From: Pyrus communis | Taxonomy: Eukaryota > Streptophyta > Magnoliopsida > Rosales > Rosaceae | Length of the DNA: 64,000 nucleotides | Direction: 5' to 3' | NCBI RefSeq assembly: GCF_963583255.1 | Contig: NC_084815.1 | Coordinates: 4,281,056-4,345,055, forward strand | Shown: in pieces, positions 34,670 to 47,291 of the stretch | Layout: each line of letters begins with the position of its first letter | How positions within the stretch are numbered: the stretch's first letter is position 1 | Notes under the pieces: model-generated | Told to the model about the DNA's origin: nothing | Databases searched by the model: none | What the model saw: only the letters and a program-made list of their open reading frames with translations | Program-made: the position numbers and the translations under genes

Positions 34670-35000
34670 GCAATCTGGATGCCTAACACTAAGCCTAGCA
34701 CTCTAATGGTTCCAGTATAACACACTGATCTGGTGGTCTAATTAGAGCACCCTGGTCTAGTGGTCTCGATATAACATCATGTACGCCTAGCACTGCCTGT
34801 AGTACCTCACCTATAACTATATGCTTAGCACTGCATGCCTAGTTACCTCGCCTAGAACTATATCCCTAGCACTGCATGCCTAGTACGCTGCCTAACATTG
34901 GCTAGCACCTCTCCTCGCACTACATGCTTAGCACTGCACATAGAATTGCATGCCTAGCATTTCGCCTAGCATTGCGTGCCTAACACTGAGCCTAGCATTG
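34670..35000. repeat. Degenerate tandem array of CCTAGCACTGCATG units
   Basis: CCTAGCACTGCATGCCTAG-type words recur more than ten times with irregular 15-30 bp spacing. The repeat carries many CTAG and GCATGC palindromes. No coding meaning is apparent. Confidence 0.7.
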
Positions 35001-35404
35001 CAAAATAGGGTCTATCATATATTAAAGGTTTCCTCAATCCATCAATGACCTGGTCCTTCCTTTTTCCTTTGGGCCTTGGTATTTTCTTCTTTCCTTGGGC
35101 CTTGATTGAGCCTTTTCTTGGGCCTACATTGTATTTAGGGGACATAAAGTACACTATTTTAATAAATTCTAAACTTCAACCCATTTATGAGAAACTCTTA
35201 GATTTCAGCTAACATGTCATGCGACATTCCTAAAGTTTTATTTTAAATTTGCATGGTTTTTTAAAAAAATTCATCGAATGTAACCAATACCGATACATTC
35301 ATTGCTAGTTTCACAAATTTTCATATCAATATTTTAAACATAGCATATAAACAAAGGATAAGTAAAATTAAAATTATAAACTACCTGCCATTAACTTTTT
35401 CATT

Positions 35405-35944
35405 TTATGAAAATAAAAAAAAGCTTGAAGCAATGTGGCGTGCCTCCGACAACATTTCAGAGGTGGGCCCGCATGGCTGTCCACTTAGTTACCGTTGCTA
35501 GAAGCAACGTGGCTTCTTCCAAGCCATTGGATTTCCAATGGCTATTTTTTCTAGGCCGTTGAATTTCCATCGGTAAAAAAATATTCAAACCTCCCCCAAC
35601 GACTAGATGATGTGGCATAATCTGGACCATTTGATTTCCAGCTTTAATTTTTTTAAAAAATATTAAAAATTAATTAAAATCCAAAAAAAATCAATATAAA
35701 TATGTATTATTTTATGTAATTTGTATTTTTTTTAATTTGGTACTTTATTTGAAATAAAATCCTATCAAAAATTAAAAAATAGAATAAATTTTTATTATTT
35801 TATATAATAATAAAATACTAACATTTTAATACGAATTGCTTGTGCTATATAGTTTAGGGGTGGAGATGTAATAGATAACTAATGTTTATTAAAGATGGTT
35901 ACTATTTACTTGAGAGGATTGAATTGCCTATTGCTAAGTGGGGC
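35405..35944. mobile_element. Harbinger relic 1, both ends truncated
   Basis: 35410-35640 resembles the left interior of the 2179 element (CAGTTACCGTTG / ACGTGGCTTC words). 35760-35944 resembles its right end (TTGCTTGTGCTATATAGTTT, GGAGATGTAATAG). The middle is deleted and the terminal repeats are missing. Confidence 0.6.
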
Positions 35945-35948
35945 CTTT

Positions 35949-36422
35949 AGAGCACTCCTACCCCTCTCAAATCCCTAGGGGATAGTGGATTAAATCCCCT
36001 CCCTCCCCCAAAACTCCTCCACCCCATTCCAATCAACGGGCCATTGGGATGCCTAGTTGCTCACCTAGGCTAAATTCGACTAACCTAGCCCCTAGGTCAT
36101 GTGACGCAAGGTTGATGTCAGTTACAATAAACAAAATTAATAAAAAACTATAAAAAAAAAATAATTAAAAACACATAAAGTATAAAAATATTTTTTTTTT
36201 TGTAAATACCTAACCATGTTCTCCTACCTTACACCATATTTCAATATTTTCAAATACTTTTAACAAATTTTTTATTATCATCCGAAAATTTACCTTTTAT
36301 TATTTTATAAAAAAGAATTAATTATATTTTAATACGAATTGTCTGGACTATTCAATTAAAAGATAAAGATACACTTGAATACTTACAGTTCACAAAGGCG
36401 GGTAGGGGAATTGAATTGCCTA
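35949..36422. mobile_element. Harbinger relic 2, right end truncated
   Basis: It begins TTA-GAGCACTCCTACCCC, a TIR-like start. It ends at about 36422 with a GGCGGGTAGGGGAATTGAAT stretch cut off where the next element starts. Confidence 0.55.
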
Positions 36423-36675
36423 TTAGAGTAGTTCCACAGTTGCTAAGGCTTCCCCGGGTTATTCACTATTTAATCCACCCAGTGAACAGTAATTGCCCTT
36501 AATGAACACTAACTGCCTTTTGCATCTCCACCCCCACACTAAATAGCTTTGCCAATGGGCAATGAAATATTAGTATTTTTTTTAAATAATACAAAATAAT
36601 TTATTTGTAATTTCGGATAGGATTTTTAATCGGTCTCGTTGTACCACTTTCTATTAATTTTTTTTAATTTTTTCT

Positions 36676-36815
36676 TTTCACATGGTGCATCACACCATTC
36701 CAAAACTTTTGTTTATTTTTTTCACATGGTGCCGATGCACCTTACCAAAACCTTTTTTTTATTATTATTATTTTCTTCTTTTCACATGGTGCCAATGCAC
36801 CATTCCAAAAGCTGT
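36676..36815. repeat. Three-copy ~60-bp tandem repeat (TTCACATGGTGCCAATGCAC)
   Basis: TTTTCACATGGTGC...CACCATTCCAAAA is present three times with T-rich linkers of varying length. Confidence 0.8.
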
Positions 36816-36972
36816 GTGTTTTTTTTTTCTTTCTTTTTCAAGCTCAGCAACTCTCTCTCACTTGAGCTCCGGAGGCAGGGCCTCAGACTCTGACAACATC
36901 AATAGTCGATCCGTGCAAAAATTCATAGTTTTTCCTTAGTTAAGTAGGTAAAGGATCACCAACTCCTTGGTT

Positions 36973-36977
<5 letters not shown>

Positions 36978-37018
<41 letters not shown>
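36978..37018. repeat. (CT)n microsatellite
   Basis: About 20 CT units are followed by CCCT units and a C run. Confidence 0.95.
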
Positions 37019-37022
<4 letters not shown>

Positions 37023-37669
37023 CCTCCCTCTCCCCCCCCAAAAACAAATCCCAAATTGTGCGATCTGGGTGCACGAGTGGAAGGAGGGGGATCGCGAGTG
37101 CGTGGAGGCGAAGACGATGTGGGGTGCGGTGGCAGCTGCGGTGGAGGAGGGACTGGATCTCTCCCATTTATCTGTGGGTGTATCATCAGCCTCGGCGACG
37201 AACTCCGGCGAGAGCCGTTGAGTTTGAAGCCTACCGGGTTTTACATTTTTTAAATTTTTTATCAATTTATTAATTTATTAATTTTATTAATTTTATATTA
37301 TGGCTGACGTCGTTCTGACGGTCAGTCCATGTCACATTGCTTTCGGACGCTCGGGCCGGCACGAATCGCCGGGCCTCTCGCTTGGGCCTGCTCAGGCTCG
37401 CTCGCGAGCACACGCTGGGTTTCATCACTAGGGCTACATGGCCCTGTTCCTGCGCCTGTCCCTCGGGCTGGAGCACACGATGGACTTGCTCTCAGTGGGG
37501 CTTTTTTAAGGGTGAAAATGTTTACACTAGAAGTGCAAAGAATAAAAAAGAAAAAAAGAAAAGAAAAAGGATATTGGTATTGTTGTGATCTCGTTTATGC
37601 GAACCCCACTCTCGATAACTTGGGGTTGATTGAAGCTATTGGGTTTTGATAATCTTCTGGTCAAAGATA

Positions 37670-40418
37670 ATGCTAAAAACCAGACAGATCTTGGGCTGTT
37701 CGTCAGGCTTCGTTTCTCATCGCTGGAAGCCATATTCTAATACTTGTACTAGTAGTTCTACTACAAGTGGTAGCCTCTCCTTCCTCTCTACCTCCACCTG
37801 CTTTAACCCTTTATTATCTTATTCGTCTTCTTCCTCAACATTATTGCCCACAGCCACCGCCACTTGGTCGTCCTCCACTCGCCGCCATCGTTTTGGAGCT
37901 CTCAGCATGTCGTCGGCTCCTTCTGGGTCGAACCCAGGTGTCCCTTCTTCTTCAGCTGCGGTTCAGTCTGCTGTAAGCCTCTGTTTTCTTTTTTGCCTCT
38001 TTTTTTCCTTGAATGTTGGGTTTGATATGGATTTTGTGTTTGGATGTTCAATTTATTTGGTGGGTTCTGGTGAGTTTTGGTTGGTTTGATGCTGGCGTTG
38101 TGGGTTTTTGTTAGCTGTTGAAAATTTGAAACTAAACCACATGTTTATATCTAGTTTACAATCGAGGACAGATTTGGTTGACCTCTTGATTTGAGTATAT
38201 TGGGTAATTAGAAGTTTCTTTTGGCATCCCTTTGGCTTCATTTGTAGTATTTGCAAGAAAAATTGGTAGACATGGCTCATAAGGACAATGGATTGTACCA
38301 AGTAAATAAGCTATGGAATCAAAGTGGGGTGTATAAAGATTGCAGCTTTTCCCATTTGCTTAAGCTTTAACAAGTCATCATCTATGTTTTCTACAACAAA
38401 TACTTGATGTTATATATTATAGATTACAAGCCAAAGTGAGCGTTTCATGTTTACTTTTCTAAATTTTCTTTTTGTTTATTGATTCATACTTTCTTTACAA
38501 ATTTATTTTCTATTCCTATGAAGGGCAATGCTCGTAAGATTAATTTCTGCCAGTTGTGTGGTGGTCCAACAAAGCATGAGATACCCAACGGTGAGGAGAA
38601 GATACGAGCTATTTGCACAGTTTGTGAGAGGATTGCCTATGAGAACCCGAAAATGGTATACTATTCAAGTTAGAGTTTATTTTTCAATTGAATTATTGAG
38701 TTGTGCATGTGCCAATCCATGAAAAAATGATCTTAAGTTTTTCAGGTTATAACAAACTTTGTAGCATTTGGGAATTTTTCACTTTACTGTTTCGTAGAAG
38801 TTTTTGTTGATTCCAAAATCTGATTTTGATGGTAATGAAAAATAAGTTTAACTGTGTTATTTCTTCACCTGTTGTATTAGAGTCAAACCAGATTGGATAA
38901 TCCGAAAGGCTACCCTGGTTCTTTTCCCCAGCAAATACATTTTAGGATATTTCTGTCTAATAGATTTGCTATGCATGTGTGCCTTCACATACTGACACAT
39001 CTGTTCACTCTCACATACATTTATTTATTAGTAAGAGTAATTGGAGGTTAGTACAACCCCCATCTCACAGCCTTGCCAATCCTAAACCCTAATGCCCACC
39101 TCAAAGCCTCATCCAAACCCAATGCTCCAATTTCCTCTAATGTAACTCTGCTTGTACTACTCATCAGTTGGTCCTGCTCACTTTTTTCTTCTTTTCATCA
39201 CCTGGAGTCAGTTTCTGTAATTGCACATGTAGAATAGATGCTATGGTTGAATTTGAAAAGGAGGAAGCTTTACAAATGTTATGTGCTCAGTTTTGAGTTT
39301 GAAGTTCCAGAGCCTATGGACACAGGATTTTGTTTGTCCTCTAAGTTTAGTCCTTTTTATGATATGTACTTTGCATATTAGGAGGAATTGTTTTATTTCA
39401 AATGTGACATTAATTTACGTATTGTTCAACTGATGTTAACAGGTTGTGGGTTGTCTGATTGAGCATGATAACAGGATCCTACTTTGCAAAAGGAAGATTC
39501 AACCATCATATGGCCTTTGGTATGTTTGTAAATGAATAAAGTGGCAACTTTTCATAGCGATGAATGTACTATATTGTATCTTTGATGTGTATCATAGTTT
39601 TAATTGTTGGGTGTTGTCATTTAGGACTCTCCCTGCAGGTTACATGGAAATTGGGGAATCAGCTGCAGAAGGAGCCATCAGGGAAACCCGGGAAGAAGCA
39701 TGTGCCGATGTGGAGGTGCTGTCGCCTTTTGCTCAGTTGGACATCCCACTCATTGGCCAGGTAAGCAAGAAACTTCTCTGTTGTTTACCTTTTTCCTCAA
39801 AGATTAACAAATTCCTGTGCACTTGATAAAGATGTTTTTGCTTCTTGTGTTTTTTGGAGCAGACTTATGTAATTTTCTTAGCAAGGCTCAAGACACCCCA
39901 TTTTTCACCGGGTCCAGAATCGTCAGAATGCCGGCTTTTTGCACTTGATGAGATACCTTTTGATTCTCTGTCTTTTTCGTCAATGGTTGTTACCTTAAAA
40001 TTGGTATGGACGTCTTTCAGATGCTAACATATATTTGATTTCTTCTAGACATTTATCTTATATCACAGTTTCTTATCTCTTGTGGCTGCAGTATGTTGAA
40101 GATGTAAGGGCCGGAAAGATCAAGTTCCACTATGGTACCATTAATAAAAGGTAGATTCAATTAATATGATCTTCCAATTAGAAAAGAATAACGCAACTCC
40201 CATACTGAAACAAGTGCATTTTAAGGATAAAAACAATTCAGCCACTTCTAAAATTTGAATTATGCAATTTTGAGCTGTTCAAATTTGATTTCTGTTGAAT
40301 GCTTTCCAATATCGAATATATCCTTATTGATATTGTATGTTTGGTGTTTGTTTTCAGGCCCGGCACAAGTCCTTCTGACAGTCATGCCTATACTTTAGAT
40401 TATCATCTACAGTCATGA
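37670..40418 (+). CDS. NUDT23: Nudix hydrolase 23-like FAD/ADP-ribose pyrophosphatase, plastid-targeted
   Basis: Seven coding exons (37670-37972, 38524-38655, 39443-39519, 39625-39760, 39863-40003, 40092-40150, 40358-40418) encode 302 residues with consistent phase and GT-AG borders. Residues 1-95 are Ser/Thr-rich and basic, like a chloroplast transit peptide. A zinc-ribbon-like pair C110/C113 and C132/C135 follows. The Nudix box spans 176-198 with E182, R190, E191, E194 and E195, but its usual Gly is Cys197. The family hydrolyses FAD to FMN and AMP, and ADP-ribose, and helps control plastid flavin levels. A likely further intron in the 3' untranslated region runs 40426-40657. The start is the first ATG after in-frame stops. 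A Harbinger element ends 178 bp upstream. Confidence 0.93.
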
Positions 40419-40999
40419 CAAGAAGGTGAGTGATTATATCTTTATCTTTGGCATTGCTTGCCCACCTACAAGTATGATGTTTGTAACACTAATGTATTGA
40501 GTAACGGGTCAGTCCGTTATCTCTGTCTACAATGCCCTTAAAATAGTCTTCATCTATATGTTTGTTCAAGTGTTGTTATCAAAATCCAATATTTTTTACT
40601 TTCGGTTATGAATGATGAATCCACATTTTGGATTTTCATAATCTTGTTGCTTGCCAGTTGCAGAACCCAGTTGGTGTCTGAAAATTGGAGCTGAAACTTT
40701 TAAGCACATCGGTGACGTGGGGAGTGTATCTTCCTAGAAAAATGGAGCCGATATATCTTTGCCAACTCCAGAACTCACTGTTCCGATGGAGATTGGATGT
40801 TGGCTCTACTACTTGGATTCTGCATAATGTCAAATTATTCAGCCGTACGGTTGGTAGATGTGCATAGTTCTGGAGTTCTGTCTCAAAATGCCCACTTCTC
40901 CTGTAGAGAACCAAACTGTATAAAGCTTGAACAGAGATTCAAAAATCAATGAAAATTTTTCTTCAACTGATGTTGATTTCGGAACAAAGATTTATTTAT

Positions 41000-41926
41000 T
41001 TTCAGGTGATAATCAAGGTTCCGCATTGAAGAATTTTTCGGTGTGACAGTATGTGCAGTGTTCACAAGTACGCGTTTCAAATAAGTTTTATACTATGTGT
41101 ACTGTAAATTGTAACACCAGGTGGTGTTACAGTCGCATTGAAGAATTCTCTCATTTCTTAACTGGAAATTGATGTCAGCCAACTCAAAGTACATTGTACA
41201 AGAAACCTCAGATTTAGGGGTTTTTGGTCTGTGATTTGGATGGTCGATACTGGTTTTCAAGGCGATGAATCATCTTACCTTTTCTTTTTGGGAGGGTTTT
41301 GAAACTTAGTAAATTTGGTTGATGTCATTTTCAGTATGTTTTGCATTTGTTTGCGATTGCCGCAGATGAGAACCTTCACTCGTGCTATGCATGCATAAGG
41401 GCCGTCTTGAGTTGTTTTTTTTTTTTCCAAGTTTCAGGGCCTTACGTCCGCCTACATGATTTTATACGATGTCTTTTTAGACTTTGTTGAATGAATTAGT
41501 TGCCCGTTAATCATTAATTAATAGGTGGTAATATACAGAAAACTTGAAAGGTCGAGTCCTTTTTTAAGGTGAACCAAAAGCTCACGGTGCATTTTCTAAT
41601 TAGCTCAAAAGATTAATACATGCTAACTAGATTCCCAACAATGTGTGATATTTTTCTTGTGCTCAAAACACGTAGTAGTTTTAAATACCATTATACAAGT
41701 GGTGAAAAGTTTTCATTTTTAGCTTTTTTAAAGTGTCCCGTATTCCGGACATATTAGAAAAAATCAACATCAACGTAAGTTATTTTCCATTGCTAAACAT
41801 ATCAACAACCTAAGTTATTATCCACTGCTAAACAAACCTAAGTTATGATCCAATGCTAAAGAAATCAACAAGTTGAACTTCACAAATAGTTCCAAAAGTC
41901 AAACCACAAATTTAAGGATAATGTAG
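41000..41926. other. Intergenic spacer downstream of the Nudix gene
   Basis: No gene is seen. CTAAGTTAT words recur at 41772, 41810 and 41828. Confidence 0.45.
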
Positions 41927-42541
41927 GGCTTGTTTGGTATCCTATTTAAATTTTTTATAATTTCTCAAAACATTTTTTAAGAATTTTTCTTGAAAACAAT
42001 TTTATTTAAGACTCAAAAATTTGTTTGGTATGCGATTTAAAATTTTTAAACCTTACAACTTCAATTGGAGAAATAGATCCAAAAAGAGGGTTGAGAGAGA
42101 AAGAGGAGAGAAGAGGAAAGAAAATAAGACATGATTGGATGAAAGAGAAAGAAAAGAGAGGATCGGAGGAGATAGAGAGGAAGAGGAGTGAGAGAAAGAA
42201 CCGAGATATTGAATATAGCGAATTAAAGGAGAGTTGAAAAAAGGTCAAAAAAAAAAAAAAAAAAAAAAGAAGGGGGGAGAGGGAAATAAGAAAGGAGATA
42301 GAGATAGAGATAGATTTGGAGTGAAAGGGGAGAAGGGAGAGAAAAGAAATGAGTGATATTAAATTTAAAAACTTTAAAAACTCACCTTTTGTGTTTTTAG
42401 GGAATAAACTATATTTTTGAGTTAATCTTGAATTCAGTTTTTGAAAATAATCCTATCAAACAAGTTTTTGAGGGCTAAAACTTGAAAATTGTTTTTTAGT
42501 TTAAAAAGTTGAATTCAAATAGAGTACCAAACATGCTCGTA
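41927..42541. mobile_element. hAT-like inverted-repeat element, ~615 bp
   Basis: The left end AGGGCTTGTTTGGTATCCTA and the right end (inverted ACGAGCATGTTTGGTACTCT) are imperfect TIRs; a second TTTGTTTGGTATGCGATTT copy lies at 42019. The interior is a GA-rich tract (42070-42330) plus a poly-A run (42247-42268). No transposase. Confidence 0.5.
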
Positions 42542-42567
42542 GTTTTCCAAAAAAAAAAAAATATTAA

Positions 42568-42725
42568 GGATAATGCTACGAGGAGACTAAATTTTTAAAC
42601 TAAATTTACAAATCAAATAATGTGTTACCAATATAAAATAAACACATTAATCAATACTTAAGTATTAATCCAATCATTAACAACTACATCATTTAGTTTT
42701 CAAATTTAATTTAAAAAATTTGGTG
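42568..42725. repeat. Dispersed repeat related to the MITE at 24239
   Basis: GGATAATGCTACGAGGAGAC at the start and shared internal words (TCAATACTTAAGTATTAATCC) show kinship with 24239-24404. Confidence 0.45.
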
Positions 42726-43659
42726 TCCCAAATTTAATAAAAAATCACAACCAAGACCATCTAATTCTTTCACGTAGACCGTGATCACAAATAAGACATC
42801 AGACAAATTCCACAAAAACTCAGACCCCACATACTTTGAACAAATCGACTTCTTCAACCTAAGAGCAACTCCACCGTGGGTTATAGCCCAGTGGATTGGC
42901 AGCCATTTCATCCAATTGCCTCCTTCTCCTAGCTCTAGCTCATGCAGGCGATTGGGCTGAAAGGGGCCCAGTGAGAGGGCGGGCTCGAATCGCTAGCCCG
43001 AGAGTCTGAGGCCAAATGATGCATGGCTGACGTCATGATGATGTCATCCACGTTATAAAAAAATTTGTGTCAGGCGCATGTCACACACGTGCGCATCACC
43101 GACAACTTTTTAGTCCAGAAGTCTGAAATGTTACCATTGGTGGGGCACATGGCACCTTCTTGTCTATTGGATTTCAACGGATACTTTTTCTGGACCGTTG
43201 GATTTCCAATGGTAAAAAAAAATTTCAAACCTTCCGCAAACGGCTAGATGACGTGGCACAATATCAATTGTTGGATTTGAAATCAACGGTCCACGTTATT
43301 TGCCTTTAAAAAAAAGAAAAAAAAAGAAAAAGAATTAGATATATTACCGTTGTGCCACATGGCACAATCTGGAGAGTTGGATTTTAATTTTTTTTAATCC
43401 AACGGTAGAAATTAATTAAGTTAATAAAAAAAATGTTAAAAATTAATAAAAAATCCGAATTTTTTTTTTAAAATTTAAAAAAAAAAATTGATTTTACTGA
43501 TTTTTTTTTAAAAATTAAAAAAAAAAAATTGATTTTACTTTTCTATAAATACATTCTCATTATCTTCTACCTTACACTACAATTTCATATTTTCTCAAAT
43601 ACTTTCAACCACATTCCAATCTTTCTCTCAAAGTTTCAATCCAATTGGTTTCCAACAAA

Positions 43660-44776
<1,117 letters not shown>

Positions 44777-45196
44777 GAATTTGTTTTTAATCAGACTCCA
44801 TAATTTTCCAATCCCTTTGGGTTGTAATTTCTTATTTATTGAATAGAGTACTTTATGTTGTTTCCAATTTATTGAATTTAGTACTTTATTTAAACTAAGA
44901 GTATAATTATTTAATTGGGTACTTTATTTAAACTAAGAGAATCTTTATTTAAAGGACATAAACACACCAAATAAAATGACATAAACATACCAAATAAAAT
45001 AAAAAAAACTCACTAAATGAACTTAAAAAACATACCAAATAAAATTAAATAAACACACCAAATAAAAACAAACACTAAATAAAAACAAACACACTAAATG
45101 AACTTAAGTTTCTTGAGCTTGTTTCAATTCCCATTGGTGCTCTATCAAGTCAAATTTCCAAGCATTGTGAATACATGAGTCTTGAAGTGAAGTATA

Positions 45197-46292
45197 TCAT
45201 TGAATGAGCCTTTCATTGTAACGTCCATCCTTTTGTAATGGCTCGTGTTGCACGGGTTCTTCGGTGGCGTCATGAGCACAATATATTTGTGTTCTGGAAT
45301 TGTTCATCGTGTCTGGCTCATATTCATCAATGACATCATAATCATACTCATATTCCACAATCATGTTGTGAAGAATGATGCATGTTATCATGATGGATCG
45401 AAGCGACCCTAAATAAAATATTCTAGCAGCACCCTGACAATCGCCCAACGAGCTTGGAGGATATCAAAACAACACTTCACATCCTTCCTACACCTCTCTT
45501 GATAGCTTGCAAAGTGTTTTTCCTTTGCACTTCGTTGACGTGGCACTACTTTGACAAACGATGACCACCTTGGGTAAATGTAGTCTGCTAGGTAGTATGG
45601 CCCGTGGTACTTATGTCCGTTGACCCAGTACGTGACTCTTAGTGCTTTTCTTTGTAGGACATCGTTGAACACTGGGGATTGGGCAGGGACATTAAGGTCA
45701 TTTTGAGCTCCTAGAGCACCGAAAAAAGCGTGCCAAATCCATGTATCAAATGATGCCATCGCCTCCTAAATGATACTTTTTGCTCATTTTCTGTTGCCAT
45801 AAGCTCCTTACCATGCACTTGGACATTTTTTCCAGGTCCAGTGCATTGACTTCTAATCATCCCAAAAAAACCTCGCATCTCGCCCTTCTTCAGAAGCCTT
45901 TGCAAGTCCATCTTAGTAGGTCTCCAGAGGTACTCTGTGGTGTAGATAGATTCGATTGCGGAGCAAAACCTCATTAGGGACTCAAGAATGGTTGATTTTC
46001 CCATCCTCGCTATCTCATCCACTTGGTTTGCAGATGCTCTATATGCAAGCATCCGCAAGGCAGCAGTAATTTTTTGCTCAGGAAGGAGACCTATAACACC
46101 AAACGTATCTTTCTTTTGCATAAAGTAAGAATCATGCTTGCAAACATCAATCATGATTTTGTTGAACAAATGTCGTTCCATTCTAAAACGACGCCTAAAG
46201 TATGTATTAGGGAATGCACTGTTACAGACAAAATAATCCCCAAGAAATCCATACTTCGTTGTTGCCTTGTCACATCTCGACTTGGGGTCCAT
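45197..46292 (-). pseudogene. PIF/Harbinger DDE transposase (ALP1-like), frameshifted
   Basis: On the minus strand from 46292 the frame reads FLGDYFVCNSAFPNTYFRRRFRM, the helix bundle LPEQKITAALRMLAYRASANQVDE, then RGFFGMIRSQC. The conserved GSIDCMHW region carrying the first catalytic Asp is destroyed by a small deletion near 45850. Sequence resumes in another frame at 45409-45759 (SFDTWIWHAFFGALGAQNDLNV, with second-Asp-type D; YYLADYIYPRW; LQARWAIV) and at 45197-45448 (SLRSIMITCIILHNMIVE). At least two frameshifts plus loss of the first Asp make it inactive. Confidence 0.85.
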
Positions 46293-46560
46293 CACATCCT
46301 GGGCTCAACTCCGCCGTAGCACGATATTGTCCACTTTAGACTCCGACCACGCCCTTACAGTTTTGTTTCTGGGAACTCACACGAGAACTTCCCAGCGGGT
46401 CACCCATCCTGGGTTTGCTCTCACGCAAACTCGCTTAACTTCGGAGTTCCAATGAACTCCAAAGCCAGTGAGACCCCAAAAGGCCTCGTGTTAGGTCGAG
46501 ATAAGAATATACATATAAGGCTTACATGATCCACTCCCCTGGACGACGTGGGATGTTACA
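46289..46560 (-). mobile_element. Solo Cassandra LTR inside the transposase gene
   Basis: On the minus strand it begins TGTAACATCCCACGTCG and keeps the 5S-like domain: box C as GGATGGGTGACC, box A-like AAGTTAAGCG. It shares GACAATATCGTGCTACGG with the full element at 21531 and ends GGATGTGATG. The second LTR and interior are gone, as expected after LTR-LTR recombination. A clean 5-bp duplication is not visible. The 3' part is about 12-20 bp shorter than in the intact copy. Confidence 0.85.
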
Positions 46561-46561
46561 T

Positions 46562-46802
46562 GCCCGCTTCTATCAATGTTTGAGGAACGGTTAGGCTTGA
46601 AGATATGAGCCACAACTTGGATGACTCGACGGTAATGTGAGGCTCTTTGGTTTCTTGTTTCGTCATCTCTCTTTCTACGTTCCTCATCTTCTTCCTTTTC
46701 CATCTCATTTTCGCCCACCTGGAGATTGAACATTAATTCCTATTGCTTAAACAGTTCTTTCTCTTACTCATCGATTTCCCCCAACATTCTTGAAGAAGAC
46801 AT
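46562..46802 (-). pseudogene. Harbinger transposase first exon, separated by the Cassandra LTR
   Basis: From the ATG at 46800-46802 (minus) the frame reads MSSSRMLGEIDE then a stop, then a Glu/Arg-rich stretch ending SSNIDRSG directly at the LTR. It corresponds to 4051-4273 in the deleted copy. Confidence 0.7.
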
Positions 46803-46916
46803 TGTAAGAAGGTAGCATAAATTATGAATAATGATAGAAATTTTGATTTTGGTGTGTGATTTCTTAGGATGGATGGTGGGTTATATAGAGGAAAAAGAAA
46901 GGATTAGGTTGTAGAT

Positions 46917-47150
46917 AATGCCACGTGGCATGCCGTCATTCATTAAAATTTTGATTGAAATATATCCTCAAAGATTGTAAACAGATTGCGACACGTAGCG
47001 CAACGTGATTGGTTAAAAATCTTATCGGAAATCTATACTCAACGATTCTGAAAAGGTAATGACATGGGGCACGACGACATTGGATAAAAATCTTATCGAA
47101 ATCTATCACCAAAAATTGTCTTTTCGGATAATGACATGTAGCGCAACGAG
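46917..47150. repeat. Subterminal Harbinger repeats, ~72-bp period
   Basis: Four copies of the GACACGTGGCGCAACG-type core (about 46919, 46990, 47061 and 47131) match the seven-copy array at 4431-4890. Confidence 0.75.
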
Positions 47151-47291
47151 AACGATTAAAAATCTTATTTGAAATTACAAATAAAATTATTTTGTATTAT
47201 TTATAAAATAAAAAATACTACTGTTTTATTGCCTATTGCCATGACTATTTAGTTAGGGATGGAGATGCAAAAGGTAACTAGTATTCATTAA

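Larger units (their letters stand above)
36426..37491 (-). mobile_element. Non-autonomous Harbinger element, reverse orientation, ~1.07 kb
   Basis: The left end GAGTAGTTCCACAG matches, inverted, the right end of the 2179 element, and 36440-36660 continues that match to one subterminal repeat unit. The right end reads GATGGACTTGCTC. Flanks are TTA (36423-36425) and TCA (37492-37494), one mismatch in the 3-bp duplication. No transposase is present. The interior holds a triple repeat and a CT microsatellite. Confidence 0.6.

Noticed and set aside
36936..37265. Arg/Glu-repeat and other frames around the CT microsatellite
   Set aside because: Low-complexity shadows on both strands inside a Harbinger derivative.
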